A DNA stretch of 64,000 nt, taken from positions 37,615,479 to 37,679,478 of the forward strand of contig OZ025243.1 of NCBI GenBank assembly GCA_964019155.1, given 5' to 3'. Numbering within the stretch: position 1 is the stretch's first letter; each line of letters opens with the position of its first letter. The translations under genes and the position numbers were made by a program. The stretch is from Osedax fenrisi. Lineage: Eukaryota; Annelida; Polychaeta; Sabellida; Siboglinidae. Under the pieces are notes generated by a model. The model did no database searches, had not been told where the DNA came from, and worked only from the letters and a program-made list of their open reading frames with translations. Positions 1 through 11,584 of this stretch are shown here, piece after piece.

Positions 1-228
1 CATTTCATATACTATATCGCCATCTAGTGTTAATATTGTGTTTTCATTTTAAATTTACATTTCGAGGTACTAGAGATAGATAGGGAGTGCAATATCTTTC
101 CTTTGGAAAATCTTTGACCATAGTCTGCTACATATATATATATATATATATCATTATGTATATTAACTATATTTTCATTTAACTTTTATTTAGTTAGCCA
201 AATTACGGTTATACAATTTACACTGTAA

Positions 229-230
<2 letters not shown>

Positions 231-282
<52 letters not shown>
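231..282. repeat. (TA)n microsatellite
   Basis: Uninterrupted TA dinucleotides over about 52 bp. Shorter TA runs lie at 130-151 and 567-588. Confidence 0.97.
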
Positions 283-285
<3 letters not shown>

Positions 286-319
286 ATATTTAATTATTGA
301 ATCTAATATATATATATAT

Positions 320-565
320 TGAATACAATACAAGAAGTGGACCCCTAGGACCCCTCAAGGAATCATAGACTTGTACATTTTATAAATAACTGTGAGAGGC
401 CCCGACAATACAATACAAATAGTAACATGTTTTGTCTTGTGTTTTGATTTGTCATTTAAGTTCTTGATAAACACAAGATAAAAACAAGAACTGCCTGGAG
501 TCGAATCCGGGACTTTTTGCTTACTAGCTTTCGGTTGTCCCACTGAGCCATATACCCCAGACAAG
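320..565 (-). mobile_element. tRNA-derived relic, possibly a SINE of a second family
   Basis: Read on the minus strand, an A-box-like TGGCTCAGTGGGAC lies near 537-550 and a B-box-like GATTCGACTCC near 498-508, in the right order and at tRNA-like spacing. Stem pairing in the T arm is imperfect, so a working tRNA gene is unlikely. Downstream, minus-strand sequence continues to about 320 without resemblance to the SINE family at 27.8, 60.3 and 62.5 kb. A tRNA-derived SINE or a tRNA pseudogene are the two readings, and the 3' boundary is a guess. Confidence 0.42.
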
Positions 566-1324
566 GATATATATATATATATATATATAATAAGTTCGAC
601 ACTCTAAATAATAGTTGGCTAATGACTTTCTTAGTAGCGTTGGCGTGCCTGTTACTTATAACAATGAATTTCTACGTTCATTCACTTATGAAAGTAGTAG
701 ACAATTGTACAAACGGAGATCTTTTTGAAATGAGTTACTAGATAATATATACGCTGTACTGAAAATACGGACTTTATAAATGAACACACCTTATTTAAAG
801 AAGATCTATAATACAAATGTTTTGTATATATATATATATATATATCGTTTAAGGGTACTCGTACACAAATATATAAGTATATTTATTAATTCTAAAAATA
901 GATACGAAACTCGTTGTTCGGCTATGCTATTACGGTAGCGAAATGATCAGAATAAGTCACCCCGCGTACTTGGGTACGCCCATTCCGCGTATTAGACCAC
1001 GCCCACGTAAACGTCCACGCCCCCTCGAATCAGAAGTAGCCATAGATTTATAGTTTACCAAAAGTAAACTACAAATATATATATATACTGCCATATATGG
1101 CAGTAGCATACGCGTGATTAAACACAAATGTCACGCGAGCGAACTACTTCGATAATTATATGAAAGTTAAGAAGCTTAGTTTAATTATAGAGTATAATAT
1201 ACACTGGCACCACAGCGCGGCCATCAAAGAGATCACATGGTAGTACTTCTGGTTCACATAGCTCCATTATTCTATAGATCATAATAACCATGTGTATTAT
1301 ATATTAATATTTATATTTATATAC

Positions 1325-1327
<3 letters not shown>
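566..1327. other. no gene recognised; G+C-richer patch
   Basis: The stretch 900-1260 is clearly less AT-rich than its surroundings and contains several CpGs. No open frame with recognisable similarity, TIR pair or tandem repeat was seen. It may be single-copy host DNA. Confidence 0.4.

Positions 1328-1383
<56 letters not shown>
1328..1383. repeat. (TA)n microsatellite
   Basis: About 56 bp of TA. The open frame that crosses it (a Tyr-Ile repeat) is an artefact. Confidence 0.97.
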
Positions 1384-1385
<2 letters not shown>

Positions 1386-1551
1386 CATCACGTATATATT
1401 TAAGTAAATCGAATGAACATTATAAATTGAGTTATATCGTAGATGAAATACTATATATATATATAGTATATAGTCTATAATATAGACACATACACTCACC
1501 CATAGTGTGTGACCCTCACGCCGTGAGGCTCACGGTGAGGTATTAATATAT

Positions 1552-1570
1552 GTATATATATATATATATA

Positions 1571-1607
<37 letters not shown>
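1552..1607. repeat. (TA)n microsatellite with one TG interruption
   Basis: TA dinucleotides interrupted near 1571-1576. A further TA run follows at 1642-1663. Confidence 0.93.
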
Positions 1608-1609
<2 letters not shown>

Positions 1610-2352
1610 AATACACATTAAAATACACGTACAAACATACATTTATATATATATATATATATATAATACTACTTTAAACCATTATTTAAAGTAATATTAC
1701 CATATTAATATTAATAATGTTCACGCATAGACAATTTCACTACAAAGATTACATTTCACAGGATAATTTCTCTTGTTCAATACACACATATGTTATATAT
1801 TATCGAAAATGTTGATGAAACGTGATGCTTACATCTCATACAGGAACAGCATCAATACGCGAGTATCAATTCCCAATCTATATTGTAATGTATGATTCTC
1901 CGCAAATATAACCAACGTTTCTAAAATATATAAACATAATATGTTTAAACGTTGACTTATTCTGAAGTATACCGCTCGTCTACGTAATTAAGTCATACAA
2001 TTTATTAAATTAATTTGTAAATATGCAAATACAATAATATTATTGTAAATTTATAAAATTAAATTGATGCAGACATATCGATTGATTATTTATAAATTTG
2101 AATGCTGCACTATTACATAATCGTAAACGTTAGAATTATGGCTGCGTATATAACATTATGTTATCCACATATATGTTAATTTCATAGCCATAACCACATA
2201 TCAATCAAGCACTATATATATTAATAATATACTTTTCTATATTTTAATTATTAAGTATTCATATATTTTAATTATTATGTATTCATATATTTTCACACAA
2301 GTTGTTGTTAATAACATTATATTTGTGAAGAATTAAATGTATACATCTTATA

Positions 2353-2354
<2 letters not shown>
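1608..2354. other. AT-rich spacer, nothing recognised
   Basis: A+T-rich unique-looking sequence. I see no gene, no paired termini and no long tandem repeat. Confidence 0.4.

Positions 2355-2410
<56 letters not shown>
2355..2410. repeat. (TA)n microsatellite
   Basis: About 55 bp of TA dinucleotides. Confidence 0.97.
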
Positions 2411-2412
<2 letters not shown>

Positions 2413-2624
2413 TATTTATATATTATATACATATTATAATAATATATCAAAATATACTTATATATGTATTTAACTACATATATATATATGCAACGTATAC
2501 GTTCTAATACTACTTACGTAAGTAGTAGTACTATAGTACTATTACCAGACAAACAATAATTACTGCACAGGACTCCTGCAGGAATCCTTATTTGTAACAA
2601 TCGGCATATCTATTATACATGTAA

Positions 2625-3026
2625 GCAGGGACAAATAAGGACAAAAAACGAATTTTCTGCATCCTGCTAAGGACGAATAAGGACAAAAAACGAATTTTCT
2701 GCATCCTGCTAAGGACGAATAAGGACTAAAAAACGAATTTTCTGCATCCTGCTAAGGACAAATAAGTACTAAAAAACGGATATTCTGCATCCTGCTAAGG
2801 ACAAATAAGGATAAAATAACGGACATTCTGAATACTGGTAAGGACAAATAAGGACAATATAACGGACATTCTGAATACTGGTAAGGACAAATAAGGACAA
2901 AATAACGGACTTTCTGAATCTGGCTAAGGATAAATAAGGACTGAATAACGAACTTTCTTAATCCTGCTAAGGATAAGTAAGGACAAAATAAAGGATTTTT
3001 TAATCCTGGTATAGACAAATAAAGGT
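2625..3026. repeat. 42-bp minisatellite, about 9-10 diverging copies
   Basis: Repeats of a unit that begins GGACAAATAAGGAC and ends TCTGCATCCTGCTAA. The first three copies are nearly identical, and later copies carry increasing substitutions (CATCCTGC becomes AATACTGG). Since 42 is a multiple of three, a minus-strand frame at 2752-3072 stays open and reads as a 14-residue hydrophobic repeat. That frame is a by-product of the array and has no recognisable domain. Confidence 0.9.
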
Positions 3027-3059
3027 CATATAGAGTATTTTCTATTCCTATATATAATA

Positions 3060-3580
3060 ACCCAGAATTCAACTTACATCAAAAACGTAAGTTCAAAATT
3101 TAAGTTCAACTTAAGTCAATGGTAACTAATTAACTTAATTCAACTTAAGTTCTAAACTAAATTCTAAATTCAATAATAATAACATTTTAATATGTACACT
3201 TTAATCAATATTAAATTGCTATATATTCAATATTGAGAAATTAGTTCAACCTGATTTCCAATTATATTATTAATATAATTACGATTAAAATTATAGTTCA
3301 ATGTGTCAATTTAATGAGATTATGATAATTTCAAATTTAAGTACATAGGATTACTTAAATAATTTTAGTTTTTAGAATAATATTTTATTTATTAAAAGCA
3401 GTATATTAACTTAAATATAAAAGTAAAATAATAATTAATAATTAATTTTCATAAATAAAAATTAAATCAATATATTAAAATAATTAAAAGGTATAATATG
3501 TTATTCTTTCTATATTAAAACAAGTATATATATATATATATATACTTATTAATAATTAATAAACAGATAAATAAACAGTA
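3060..3580. other. AT-rich spacer with AACTTAAGTT-type palindromes
   Basis: Region 3080-3170 has several short AACTTAAGTT/TTCAACTTAAG inverted motifs. The rest is A+T-rich with no gene seen. Confidence 0.35.
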
Positions 3581-3749
3581 ACATATTATACTACTGAGCA
3601 GGGTATATAAAGGACACAAAAAGTAAAGTTCTGCATTCTATTTATAGCTATACAAATGTTACTGTGATGTTACTGTATATGTCCTGCTCAGTAATATATT
3701 ATACTACTGCGCAGGGTATATAAAGTACACAAAAAGTAAAGTTCTGCAT
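3581..3749. repeat. tandem duplication of a ~56-bp segment with spacer
   Basis: The segments 3581-3636 and 3694-3749 match at all but a few positions (shared core GCAGGGTATATAAA and AAGTAAAGTTCTGCAT). The spacer carries an inverted TCCTGCTCAGTAATATATTA that pairs with the start of the segment. Confidence 0.85.
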
Positions 3750-3879
3750 AGTTATTTGGTCTACATTTTGAACATTACTGTATACAGGCTTATATATACA
3801 GGCTTATATATCCTATAGACACCCTTAACAGTGGTAGCACAGTACATGTATACTGTGCAGTGTGTTATAAGGATAAATC

Positions 3880-4135
3880 AGTATATTAAAACGGAATGTA
3901 TGCATGCAATTGTTTGTCGGGATGCATTGTAAGTTAGCTTTTACTCACCACATAGATATGTATAGAATTTAAAACTAACATATCCTATAGTTTGTTATAT
4001 ATTAGTAATGATAACTTAGTCTTCATCATATAAATAATTATTTAAAACATATTATTTTACATTTTAAAAGTGTATTATTTGATACGAATTTAAATTACAA
4101 ACAATACATTTTTCCGAAAATGTAACCCATATATA
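3880..4135 (+). repeat. dispersed repeat, copy 1
   Basis: Shares an ordered series of blocks with 38025-38335: TTTTACTC(A/G)CCACATAGATA, then a TATATTA-containing block, then TTTAAAACATATTATTTTAC, then TTTTAAAAGTGTAT and a final AAAGTAACCCA-like block. Termini are not defined, and no coding similarity was seen. Confidence 0.72.
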
Positions 4136-4365
4136 TAGTAAATTACACATAATTAATATATAGGAATATAAAATACCATGGTATTCAACTTTGGAATAAT
4201 GTAACAATCACTGTACAAATCTAAAATACAATTCATTTAAAATATATATAAAAATCGAATATTTAACAAATATTAAGTTAATTATTAGCTTATTAATTAA
4301 TTTTATTATTACAAATAGTTATTTTAATTTGATTATACATATCAGCTAACTCTTATTATCCTATA

Positions 4366-4371
<6 letters not shown>

Positions 4372-4434
<63 letters not shown>
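4372..4434. repeat. (TA)n microsatellite
   Basis: About 63 bp of TA dinucleotides. Confidence 0.97.
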
Positions 4435-4438
<4 letters not shown>

Positions 4439-4926
4439 TTACTATATTTATTTTCTATAAGTTTAAATTTTAGTTTATTTTATTATCCTTAATTTTATTT
4501 ATTAACAATTTTATATTATTATTATTATATTTGAAAGTCTCCATTTTGTGAGTATATATTACGAGATATCTCTGGTTCTCTCCTTTGAGAAGAAATTGTA
4601 TTTACTAAATTATACTTTTTGAACTCAGTAAACTATTCTTATTCATTCATTCATTCATTGATATATATTATATATAATATATATATGATAGTATATGAAT
4701 CAATTAACAGCTAAATTAAAATTAATATTAAATTTAAATAAAACATTATTATATATATACAGCCGTATAAAGCCGTATATAGCCGTACCCAATCGTTTTA
4801 TTATAATATATATTGTGGTGAAAATGTATTACCGGAAATTAAACAGAATCGGTTTACTTTACTATATATATAGTAAAGTGAACCGATTATGTAGAGCTAC
4901 TCTATAGAGTATTAGGTATATCTTTC

Positions 4927-4967
<41 letters not shown>

Positions 4968-5186
4968 ATATTCATAGTTTTCTATTATACTCATATATAG
5001 GTCCCTTCTTAAGGGACTTAAATAACAAATTAGCATTACCAAATATATGTTATATCTATTTATAATCGTTAATTCGACTATATATGTTTACTGTGTACTG
5101 TGTAATTATTACTATACGTTATTTATTGATTAATAAATAGTACTTTACAAAAATAAAAGTAATCATACAATCACAACACAAGTGAT

Positions 5187-5189
<3 letters not shown>
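4435..5189. other. AT-rich spacer, nothing recognised
   Basis: Contains a short TTCA tetranucleotide run near 4645 and a TA run at 4927-4961. The open frame at 4695-4907 has no recognisable similarity and codon content typical of random A+T-rich DNA. Confidence 0.4.

Positions 5190-5237
<48 letters not shown>
5190..5237. repeat. (TA)n microsatellite
   Basis: About 48 bp of TA dinucleotides. Confidence 0.97.
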
Positions 5238-5243
<6 letters not shown>

Positions 5244-5815
5244 TAAATATGTATATGTATACGTGATATATACAAATATAGGCAAATTATATTATTTCTA
5301 GTCTACATATGAAATTATAATCCTTCTATTATTGCTTGGTTAAGTAATCGAATAAACAAACAAGCTACCCTAACAAAAGCCGTATTGTCTCGATGATATT
5401 TACTGGTATTGTGTTCACGTGTCCTATGCCCTATAGAGCTAACCTATTACACAGCGATAAGGTCTGGTGGCTCCCCCTATGTATGTGTGCCGGACTTACG
5501 TAAGTTGAATGTGGTCGTTACATGCGGTTATTGTTATTTCCGTTATTAGCTACACGATATACTCGATAACAACCATTGTATTGTGTCATTGTGTACTTTA
5601 ATTAATATGTAACGTGTACATCAATATATTACAATTCATTAATATATATAGTCGATTTTCAAATGTAAATATAATTATTATTTTTAATTATTCAGTTGAA
5701 TTGTGTTCTCTTAAAATAATTATTAAATAAATTTGAATATATTTATATTATTATTTATTATATTCCAATATTTTTTTAAAATCTATACTATAGTAAATTA
5801 TATATATATAATTTA
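5238..5815. other. spacer with a G+C-richer patch
   Basis: The patch 5390-5540 is less AT-rich and holds one CACGTG E-box (5416-5421). No gene seen. Confidence 0.35.
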
Positions 5816-5817
5816 TA

Positions 5818-6415
5818 TGGGAGGGAATGGGGTAGTGGCCGAGGAGGGAGTAGTGACCGTTTTAATTAACGCTTAAATGGTGCTTGATATTTCCTATATA
5901 TTCTATAGGATAAAAAGTTCTATATACAATATTTAGATAATCAAAATATCTATAATATATAGTAACATTTTTTTTAAAATAATTAATTAATTACTCTAAT
6001 TTATTATATAATAAGTTTTTGTCAAATGTTGACAAAAAACATGATTTTATATATGTATTCTTATTTATTTGTAAGAGTATGTGTATATATATAATTAAAT
6101 CATTGAATCGAATAAGGTGCGCATGCATCATAAATATAATTATTTAATATTACATAATTAAACAAATATAAATCGAATACATAACGAGACACCTATCGCA
6201 TTTTCTGGTATTATGGTGCTTTTTTTGTAATGCCTAATCAAACGTTTATATTATTAGGTTAAACACTTTATATATAAAATTGAAATCACAGTATTCTAGA
6301 ACTATATGATTTATAGTTAATTCAAAAAAATAAGAGCCTAAAATTCATTATTTATCAAATTATTAGAAATCTTCTGAGGCATATTAATTAATGGCCACTA
6401 CTCCCTTCCCTCCCC
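5818..6415. mobile_element. 598-bp non-autonomous TIR element, TA target duplication
   Basis: The left end (GGGAGGGAATGGGGTAGTGG after base 5818) and the reverse complement of the right end (GGGGAGGGAAGGGAGTAGTG) form an inverted repeat of about 25 bp with few mismatches. TA flanks both ends (5816-5817 and 6416-6417). Near the left end GGAGGGAGTAGTGACC repeats the terminal motif. No transposase frame. TA duplication is compatible with Tc1/mariner-like elements, but TA is frequent in this DNA and is weak evidence alone. Confidence 0.7.
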
Positions 6416-6730
6416 TATACATTGTGTGATAATTGGGAAGTTCAAGAAAAGCTTTACATTATTTATAAATATTACGATATGTGGTCAATATATAGTCTAT
6501 ATACTATTATATGATTGATACATTTGATAAGTATGTATACATATATATAAATTAAATTAATATAAGTACATACAATTAAGTCATATAATATTAATTACAT
6601 ATTAAAAGTTATTAATATAAGTTTTCTTATAATTTAAATGTCCTTGATTAACATCCATGTGTAAATATTTATTATTATCATGAAAATCATATTACTAGTG
6701 GTAATAATCATAAATAAATAAATAAGTTAA

Positions 6731-6922
6731 TAATTCTCTCTCTCTCTCCATCTAATTATCTCTATCTATATCTCTCTCTATATATCTCTCTCACTCTATA
6801 TATATATCTCTCTATCTCAACAATTATCTCCCTCTAACTTATCCTCTATGTTCTTATTTATCTGTTTCTTTATAAATCTATCTAACTTCCCCCCTCTCTC
6901 TACCTATCCCTCTATCTCTCCC

Positions 6923-6925
<3 letters not shown>
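6731..6925 (+). repeat. polypyrimidine (TCTC/TATC) low-complexity tract
   Basis: About 195 bp almost free of G, built of TCTCTC, TATC and CCTC runs, followed directly by a (TA)n run at 6927-6964. The open frame across the junction is not a gene. Confidence 0.9.
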
Positions 6926-6968
<43 letters not shown>

Positions 6969-7114
6969 CAGCTATACACGCGCACATATATATACTCATT
7001 TCTTCATATCATGCTGTAGGTATATTCATCAGCGGTTATTGTGACCATACTATAATGTAATCGAGTAATTGAGATCATATAAGTAAACCACCGACTTTGA
7101 ATCAACAGTTGATT

Positions 7115-7205
7115 GTACGACATATATGTACGACATATATGTACGACATATATGTACGACATATATGTACGACATATATGTACGACATATATGTACGACA
7201 TATGC
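7115..7205. repeat. 13-bp palindromic tandem repeat, 7 copies
   Basis: Perfect repeats of GTACGACATATAT. Each unit junction reads ACATATATGT, a palindrome. Both strands stay open across the array, giving a 13-residue peptide repeat in each direction, so the overlapping frames at 7004-7276 and 7097-7309 are artefacts. Confidence 0.95.
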
Positions 7206-7335
7206 CGTATAGGATACATAGTATACATTGTACGACGTACAATATTAAAAATATAAGACGTATTAAAAATACACATTATTTACAATTATTAACAATTTAT
7301 AATACATAGGTATTATACCTACATGTACCTACAAC

Positions 7336-8946
7336 CAGAGCTGGGCAGTATCGCCGATACAGTATCTATTAAGGCAAAAAATCAGTATCGTAGATACATT
7401 TGTATTTGTATTTGTATCTATTATAAAAATTACAAAAGTATTTGTAATCGTATCTATTAGTCATAAATAGTATCTACGATACGTATCTACTAAGACAATT
7501 ATTTAAGCAGATACATTTTATTAAATAATATATTCTTTGGTCATTATATTTATTTTATATCAATATTTTACAATATCATTTTATAAATTAATTTTAATAT
7601 ATATATACATTATATATATATATTTTAATAAAATATCTTTTGTAAATATTGAAATTAATTCATTGTTAAAAATTATGATATATCAATTATAGTGATTTAT
7701 TCTCAAAAACCATTATATACATTTATTGAAAACAAAGACATTATTTTGATAATATATTTTATATAATAATTGATTTATAATTCAAAATTATATATTATAT
7801 AGAAAAATAAAATCATTTTAATAAATATGATAATTCTAAATAATAATAATTAATAATATATTAATAATTTATTTTTTGTATATTTGATAATTTACTATAT
7901 TCATGTTGAACATTCGAAAGTAAAGTTCGCTGATTATTTTTAGTTGAAAAATGGTATATTGTAATAATGTATAATTCTCTATAGTCTGTAATGGCTCATA
8001 GTATAATTTCAGATGAAATAAACGCTAGTACACTAAAATATTCATCGTGGACATCATTAAATGTCGATAAATATCATCAAATGTATTCTATATCATTTAT
8101 TAAATATCATTAAATGTCAATAAATATCAACAAATGTATTCTATATCATCTATTGAAGAACACGTTATAAGGTGTAGATATTTAATATGTCATTTTAAAG
8201 AAGGTATCCCACTATCAGTATTTCCGGAAATAATGTCCTGAAATATTTGTAGAAAGTTATTTTCTAGCAAGTTAACTATAATTTTAGTGGGTTACCCTCT
8301 TACTTTCCGGCAACTTTCCTGAAAAATAGTAACTTTAAAGGGGGTATCCCACTACAAATTTCTAGAAAATCACTTTCTATAAAACATTTCCGGACATTAT
8401 TTCCGTATAAAGGGGGTATCCTACTACAAGATTTTCCGGCAACTTACCGGAAATATTGTAACTTTAAAACCATTTTCTATCAAGTTGTAATGGGATACCA
8501 TATAAAATTATTATATTTCAGGCAAGTTGCCGGAAAGTAAGGGGGTTTCCCAGTAAAATGATAGTTAACTTTATAGAAAATAGTTTATAGGAAAAAGTTA
8601 AAATATTGTAGTAGGATATCCCCTTAATGTTACTTGATATGTACTTTCAAATCGATATCGAAGAATACATATATATATATATATAAATATAATTTATATC
8701 TATATACCAAAGATTATGCGAAGATTTTGCGAACCTTAGAAAAATCTTTGTATATACTATATACATTGTATATAATTATAATGTATTTGTATCTACTAAT
8801 ATGTATCTACTAAGAAAATTATGTATTTGTAATTGTATCTACTATGATTTTTTTTAAAGTAATTGTAGTAGTATCTATTATAAGAAAAAAGTGTGTAATT
8901 GTAATTGTATCTATTATACATTTGTCGAGTATCGTGCCCAGCTCTG
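7336..8946. mobile_element. 1.6-kb TIR element with 10-bp flanking direct repeat
   Basis: Starts CAGAGCTGGGCAGTATCG and ends CGTGCCCAGCTCTG, giving an inverted repeat of about 12 bp continued by imperfect GTATC(T/G)/GATAC motifs. The interior near both ends is packed with GTATCTATTA and TTTGTATTTGTATCTA repeats in opposite orientation. The sequence TACCTACAAC flanks both sides (7326-7335, 8947-8956). CAG...CTG ends with GGGC suggest a hAT-like element, but hAT duplications are 8 bp; 9-11 bp is more usual for Mutator-like elements. No transposase frame was seen. Another element is nested at 8199-8623. Confidence 0.75.
8199..8623. mobile_element. TTAA-flanked 425-bp element with repeated internal termini
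   Basis: TTAA lies on both sides (8195-8198, 8624-8627). The ends, AGAAGGTATCCCACTA and the reverse complement GGGGATATCCTACTACAA, are an imperfect inverted repeat. Related GGGGGTATCCCACTAC motifs recur inside at about 8339, 8411 and 8539, and TTTCCGGCAACTT..CCGGAAA segments recur at about 8296 and 8429. TTAA duplication is known for piggyBac and Kolobok superfamilies. No transposase frame is present. Confidence 0.6.
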
Positions 8947-8999
8947 TACCTACAACCCTATATGTATGTTGTTTCGAATTATGAAATAAAATCGTATTA

Positions 9000-9185
9000 A
9001 AATAATATCGTATAAATAATATCGGGATCAGGATCGGGTAAGAAACTTATGGTCGGGATAGTGATCGGCAAAGGATCGGGTAACCAATGGAGGATCGGGA
9101 TCGGAAAAAGGATCGCATAAGAGAATACATAGATGATCCAAATCGGGATCGCAGATCGAGGGAAAAAGGATCGGTGCCCATCACT
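9000..9185. mobile_element. terminal fragment of a hAT-like element (GGATCGG repeats)
   Basis: Eight or so GGATCGGG-like motifs lead into GGATCGGTGCCCATCACTG, whose reverse complement CAGTGATGGGCACCGATCC has the form of hAT terminal repeats. I did not find a matching left end, so this may be a solo end or diverged copy. Confidence 0.4.
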
Positions 9186-9192
9186 GACTTTA

Positions 9193-9194
<2 letters not shown>

Positions 9195-9264
<70 letters not shown>
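9195..9264. repeat. (TA)n microsatellite
   Basis: About 70 bp of TA with one phase break. Confidence 0.96.
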
Positions 9265-9568
9265 GTATCTCGTAGTGGTGTCAGTTATAATACGTCAACC
9301 GATAGAGTGCGTTCGGGAGTACCGAGTGTTAAATGTTCCGCACATTAATGTGCGCTTATTCAGCCTAGTGCGTGATGTGCGCGAGTTAAGTCGATCGCAC
9401 CGTAACACCACACTTTGCACTCTGTATTGTTTTTATAGTAACCATATTGTATTCGTGATGTGCTGAACAATGATCGCGATGAAGACGGTGGGTTCCTTAT
9501 TATATAATACATATGTACTGTATGACGTACATATGTCGTACTTCATATGTTGTCTATATTCACAAACA
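9265..9568. other. G+C-richer spacer, nothing recognised
   Basis: Less AT-rich than its surroundings with several GCGC and CpG dinucleotides. The overlapping open frame 9263-9466 shows no recognisable similarity. Confidence 0.35.
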
Positions 9569-9570
9569 TA

Positions 9571-10522
9571 GGGGAAAGTCCCCGATTACCGACCCTTAAA
9601 TGATTATTTGTAATAACTTATTCAATATTAAATATATTTATTTGAAATTTTGTAATTAGGGTAATATTATGGCAATGGATAATGTGGCTATTTTAAATTG
9701 TTGATATAATTATATTTACAAGAATAAACAGGTGGGTCGGTAATCGGATACATGTACCTAATACCGACCTCTTTTCTTATTACCGACCCCCTAAAATAAT
9801 CGTGATATAAATAATTATATTATTATAATTTCCAATAAAAATAGTATATATACATGAATATAATTAGTTATAACATTCACGCAATTTATTTTATATTGAA
9901 TTTATGTTAATTTATATTTACATTTAAACTTTATAGTAATTTTTTTCAAATAGTTTATATTATTATTTAATATTTATTTATTAATCACCTATGTATATAA
10001 TCAACTGGAATCATGAATCCTAAATATATATCAATGATACACAAACAACTTACGACATATTTTAAAGTAAAATACGGATCTATTTTGATTGGACATTATA
10101 AATCACATGTGGTCGGTATTAGGGTAATTTAGGGGGTCGGTAATAGGAAAATTATATGGGTTGCTATAATTAAGATATCTTAGTTAATAGTTATTCAAAT
10201 TAAATAATTTTTATAATAGTCATAAACATTTTATTGATCTACAATATTTTGCTCTGTATTAAGTTTTCTTTTAAATAATAAAGTATTTACAATGATTTAA
10301 AAAAAGTTATTATTCAAATATTTAAAAAGTAAAAATATAATATTACATTTTATCAAATAACAATTGTAGTATTAAATATTTTTTAAAACAAAATATTTAT
10401 TCATATTTATCATTAAATTACTAACTGTTCGTGTATATATTATTTTTTGATATCTCTTATAGTTACTGAGATACGAAAGGGGGTCGGTATTAGGAGAGGG
10501 TCGGTAATCGGGGACTTTCCCC
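9571..10522. mobile_element. 952-bp non-autonomous TIR element, TA target duplication
   Basis: Perfect terminal inverted repeat of 25 bp starting GGGGAAAGTCCCCGATTACC, flanked by TA (9569-9570, 10523-10524). Subterminal copies of ACCGACC/GGTCGGT occur in both orientations at about 9590, 9733, 9764, 9782, 10110, 10134, 10483 and 10498. No coding frame. The end GGGGACTTTCCCC|TATA is also found at the right end of the element at 44748-45995, so the two are probably related. Confidence 0.85.
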
Positions 10523-10524
10523 TA

Positions 10525-10576
10525 TATATGTGTGTATACGTATATGTGAGTTAATATATTGTATTTAGTGGATATG

Positions 10577-10617
<41 letters not shown>

Positions 10618-11527
10618 AGCACATATACTTATTTGTGTATGGTTATGTGTCGTAAATATGGAGATAAGTATTATTATATTTATAATTAATGCCTCCCACA
10701 AAAATATAAATAATGTATTTTAATGCAACGACATACACATTATATTATACTAAAAACTTGCATATAATGTATTGTAGTTATATAATGATGTTTTATTAAT
10801 ATTTATTAGATGCTAGTTTATACATAATGTATTATATGAGTACTATGTTTACAAGTAGTATATACATGTTCACACACACACACATACACAATAAAACACA
10901 TACATATATATAATAGTAATATAATGTAGATGTAATTACCATGAAAACTAAATACACTACTTATACTATGTATATACCCGGATGTATTCACAAGAAATAC
11001 TGCGTACCTATTGTAATTGTTGGTGTGAACATTTTTAGAATGCAATTAAAGACTAAAGTATCACGTGATGTTATGTTGGTTAAGTAATTAGTCACGTGCA
11101 TTTTATTGGATAACAATAAAACAGCGGGCAGCATTCTATTGTGTTCGAGGTTATGTAATTCAACTTTAACAAGTGTTGAATTGAATAAATGAATCCACTT
11201 ATGTTCACTAATTACATACTGATTTAAATATAAACACATAGACACAAACACCTGCATTTACTCTATTCTTAAAACTCTAATTAGTGTGCTGCTTTACATT
11301 AATATACTTACTAATATATGGGTATATATATACATGTGTGTGTTTGTATGGGTGTGTTTGTGTGTATTGGTTAATATTTAAATCAGTATTTAATTCGTGA
11401 AAATTAATGGATTCATATATATTGTTATCAGTTTAAATATTTAATAAATATAAATATATATATAACAAATATGTATATATTGAACACACTGTGTGTCGTA
11501 CACAATCACACACACACGCATAAACAA

Positions 11528-11584
<57 letters not shown>

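Noticed and set aside
2752..3072. 106-codon minus-strand hydrophobic protein
   Set aside because: The 14-residue period equals the 42-bp minisatellite unit.
10988..11257. 89-codon minus-strand frame as a possible host exon
   Set aside because: No recognised domain or conserved motif, and another frame overlaps it. I cannot separate it from chance.
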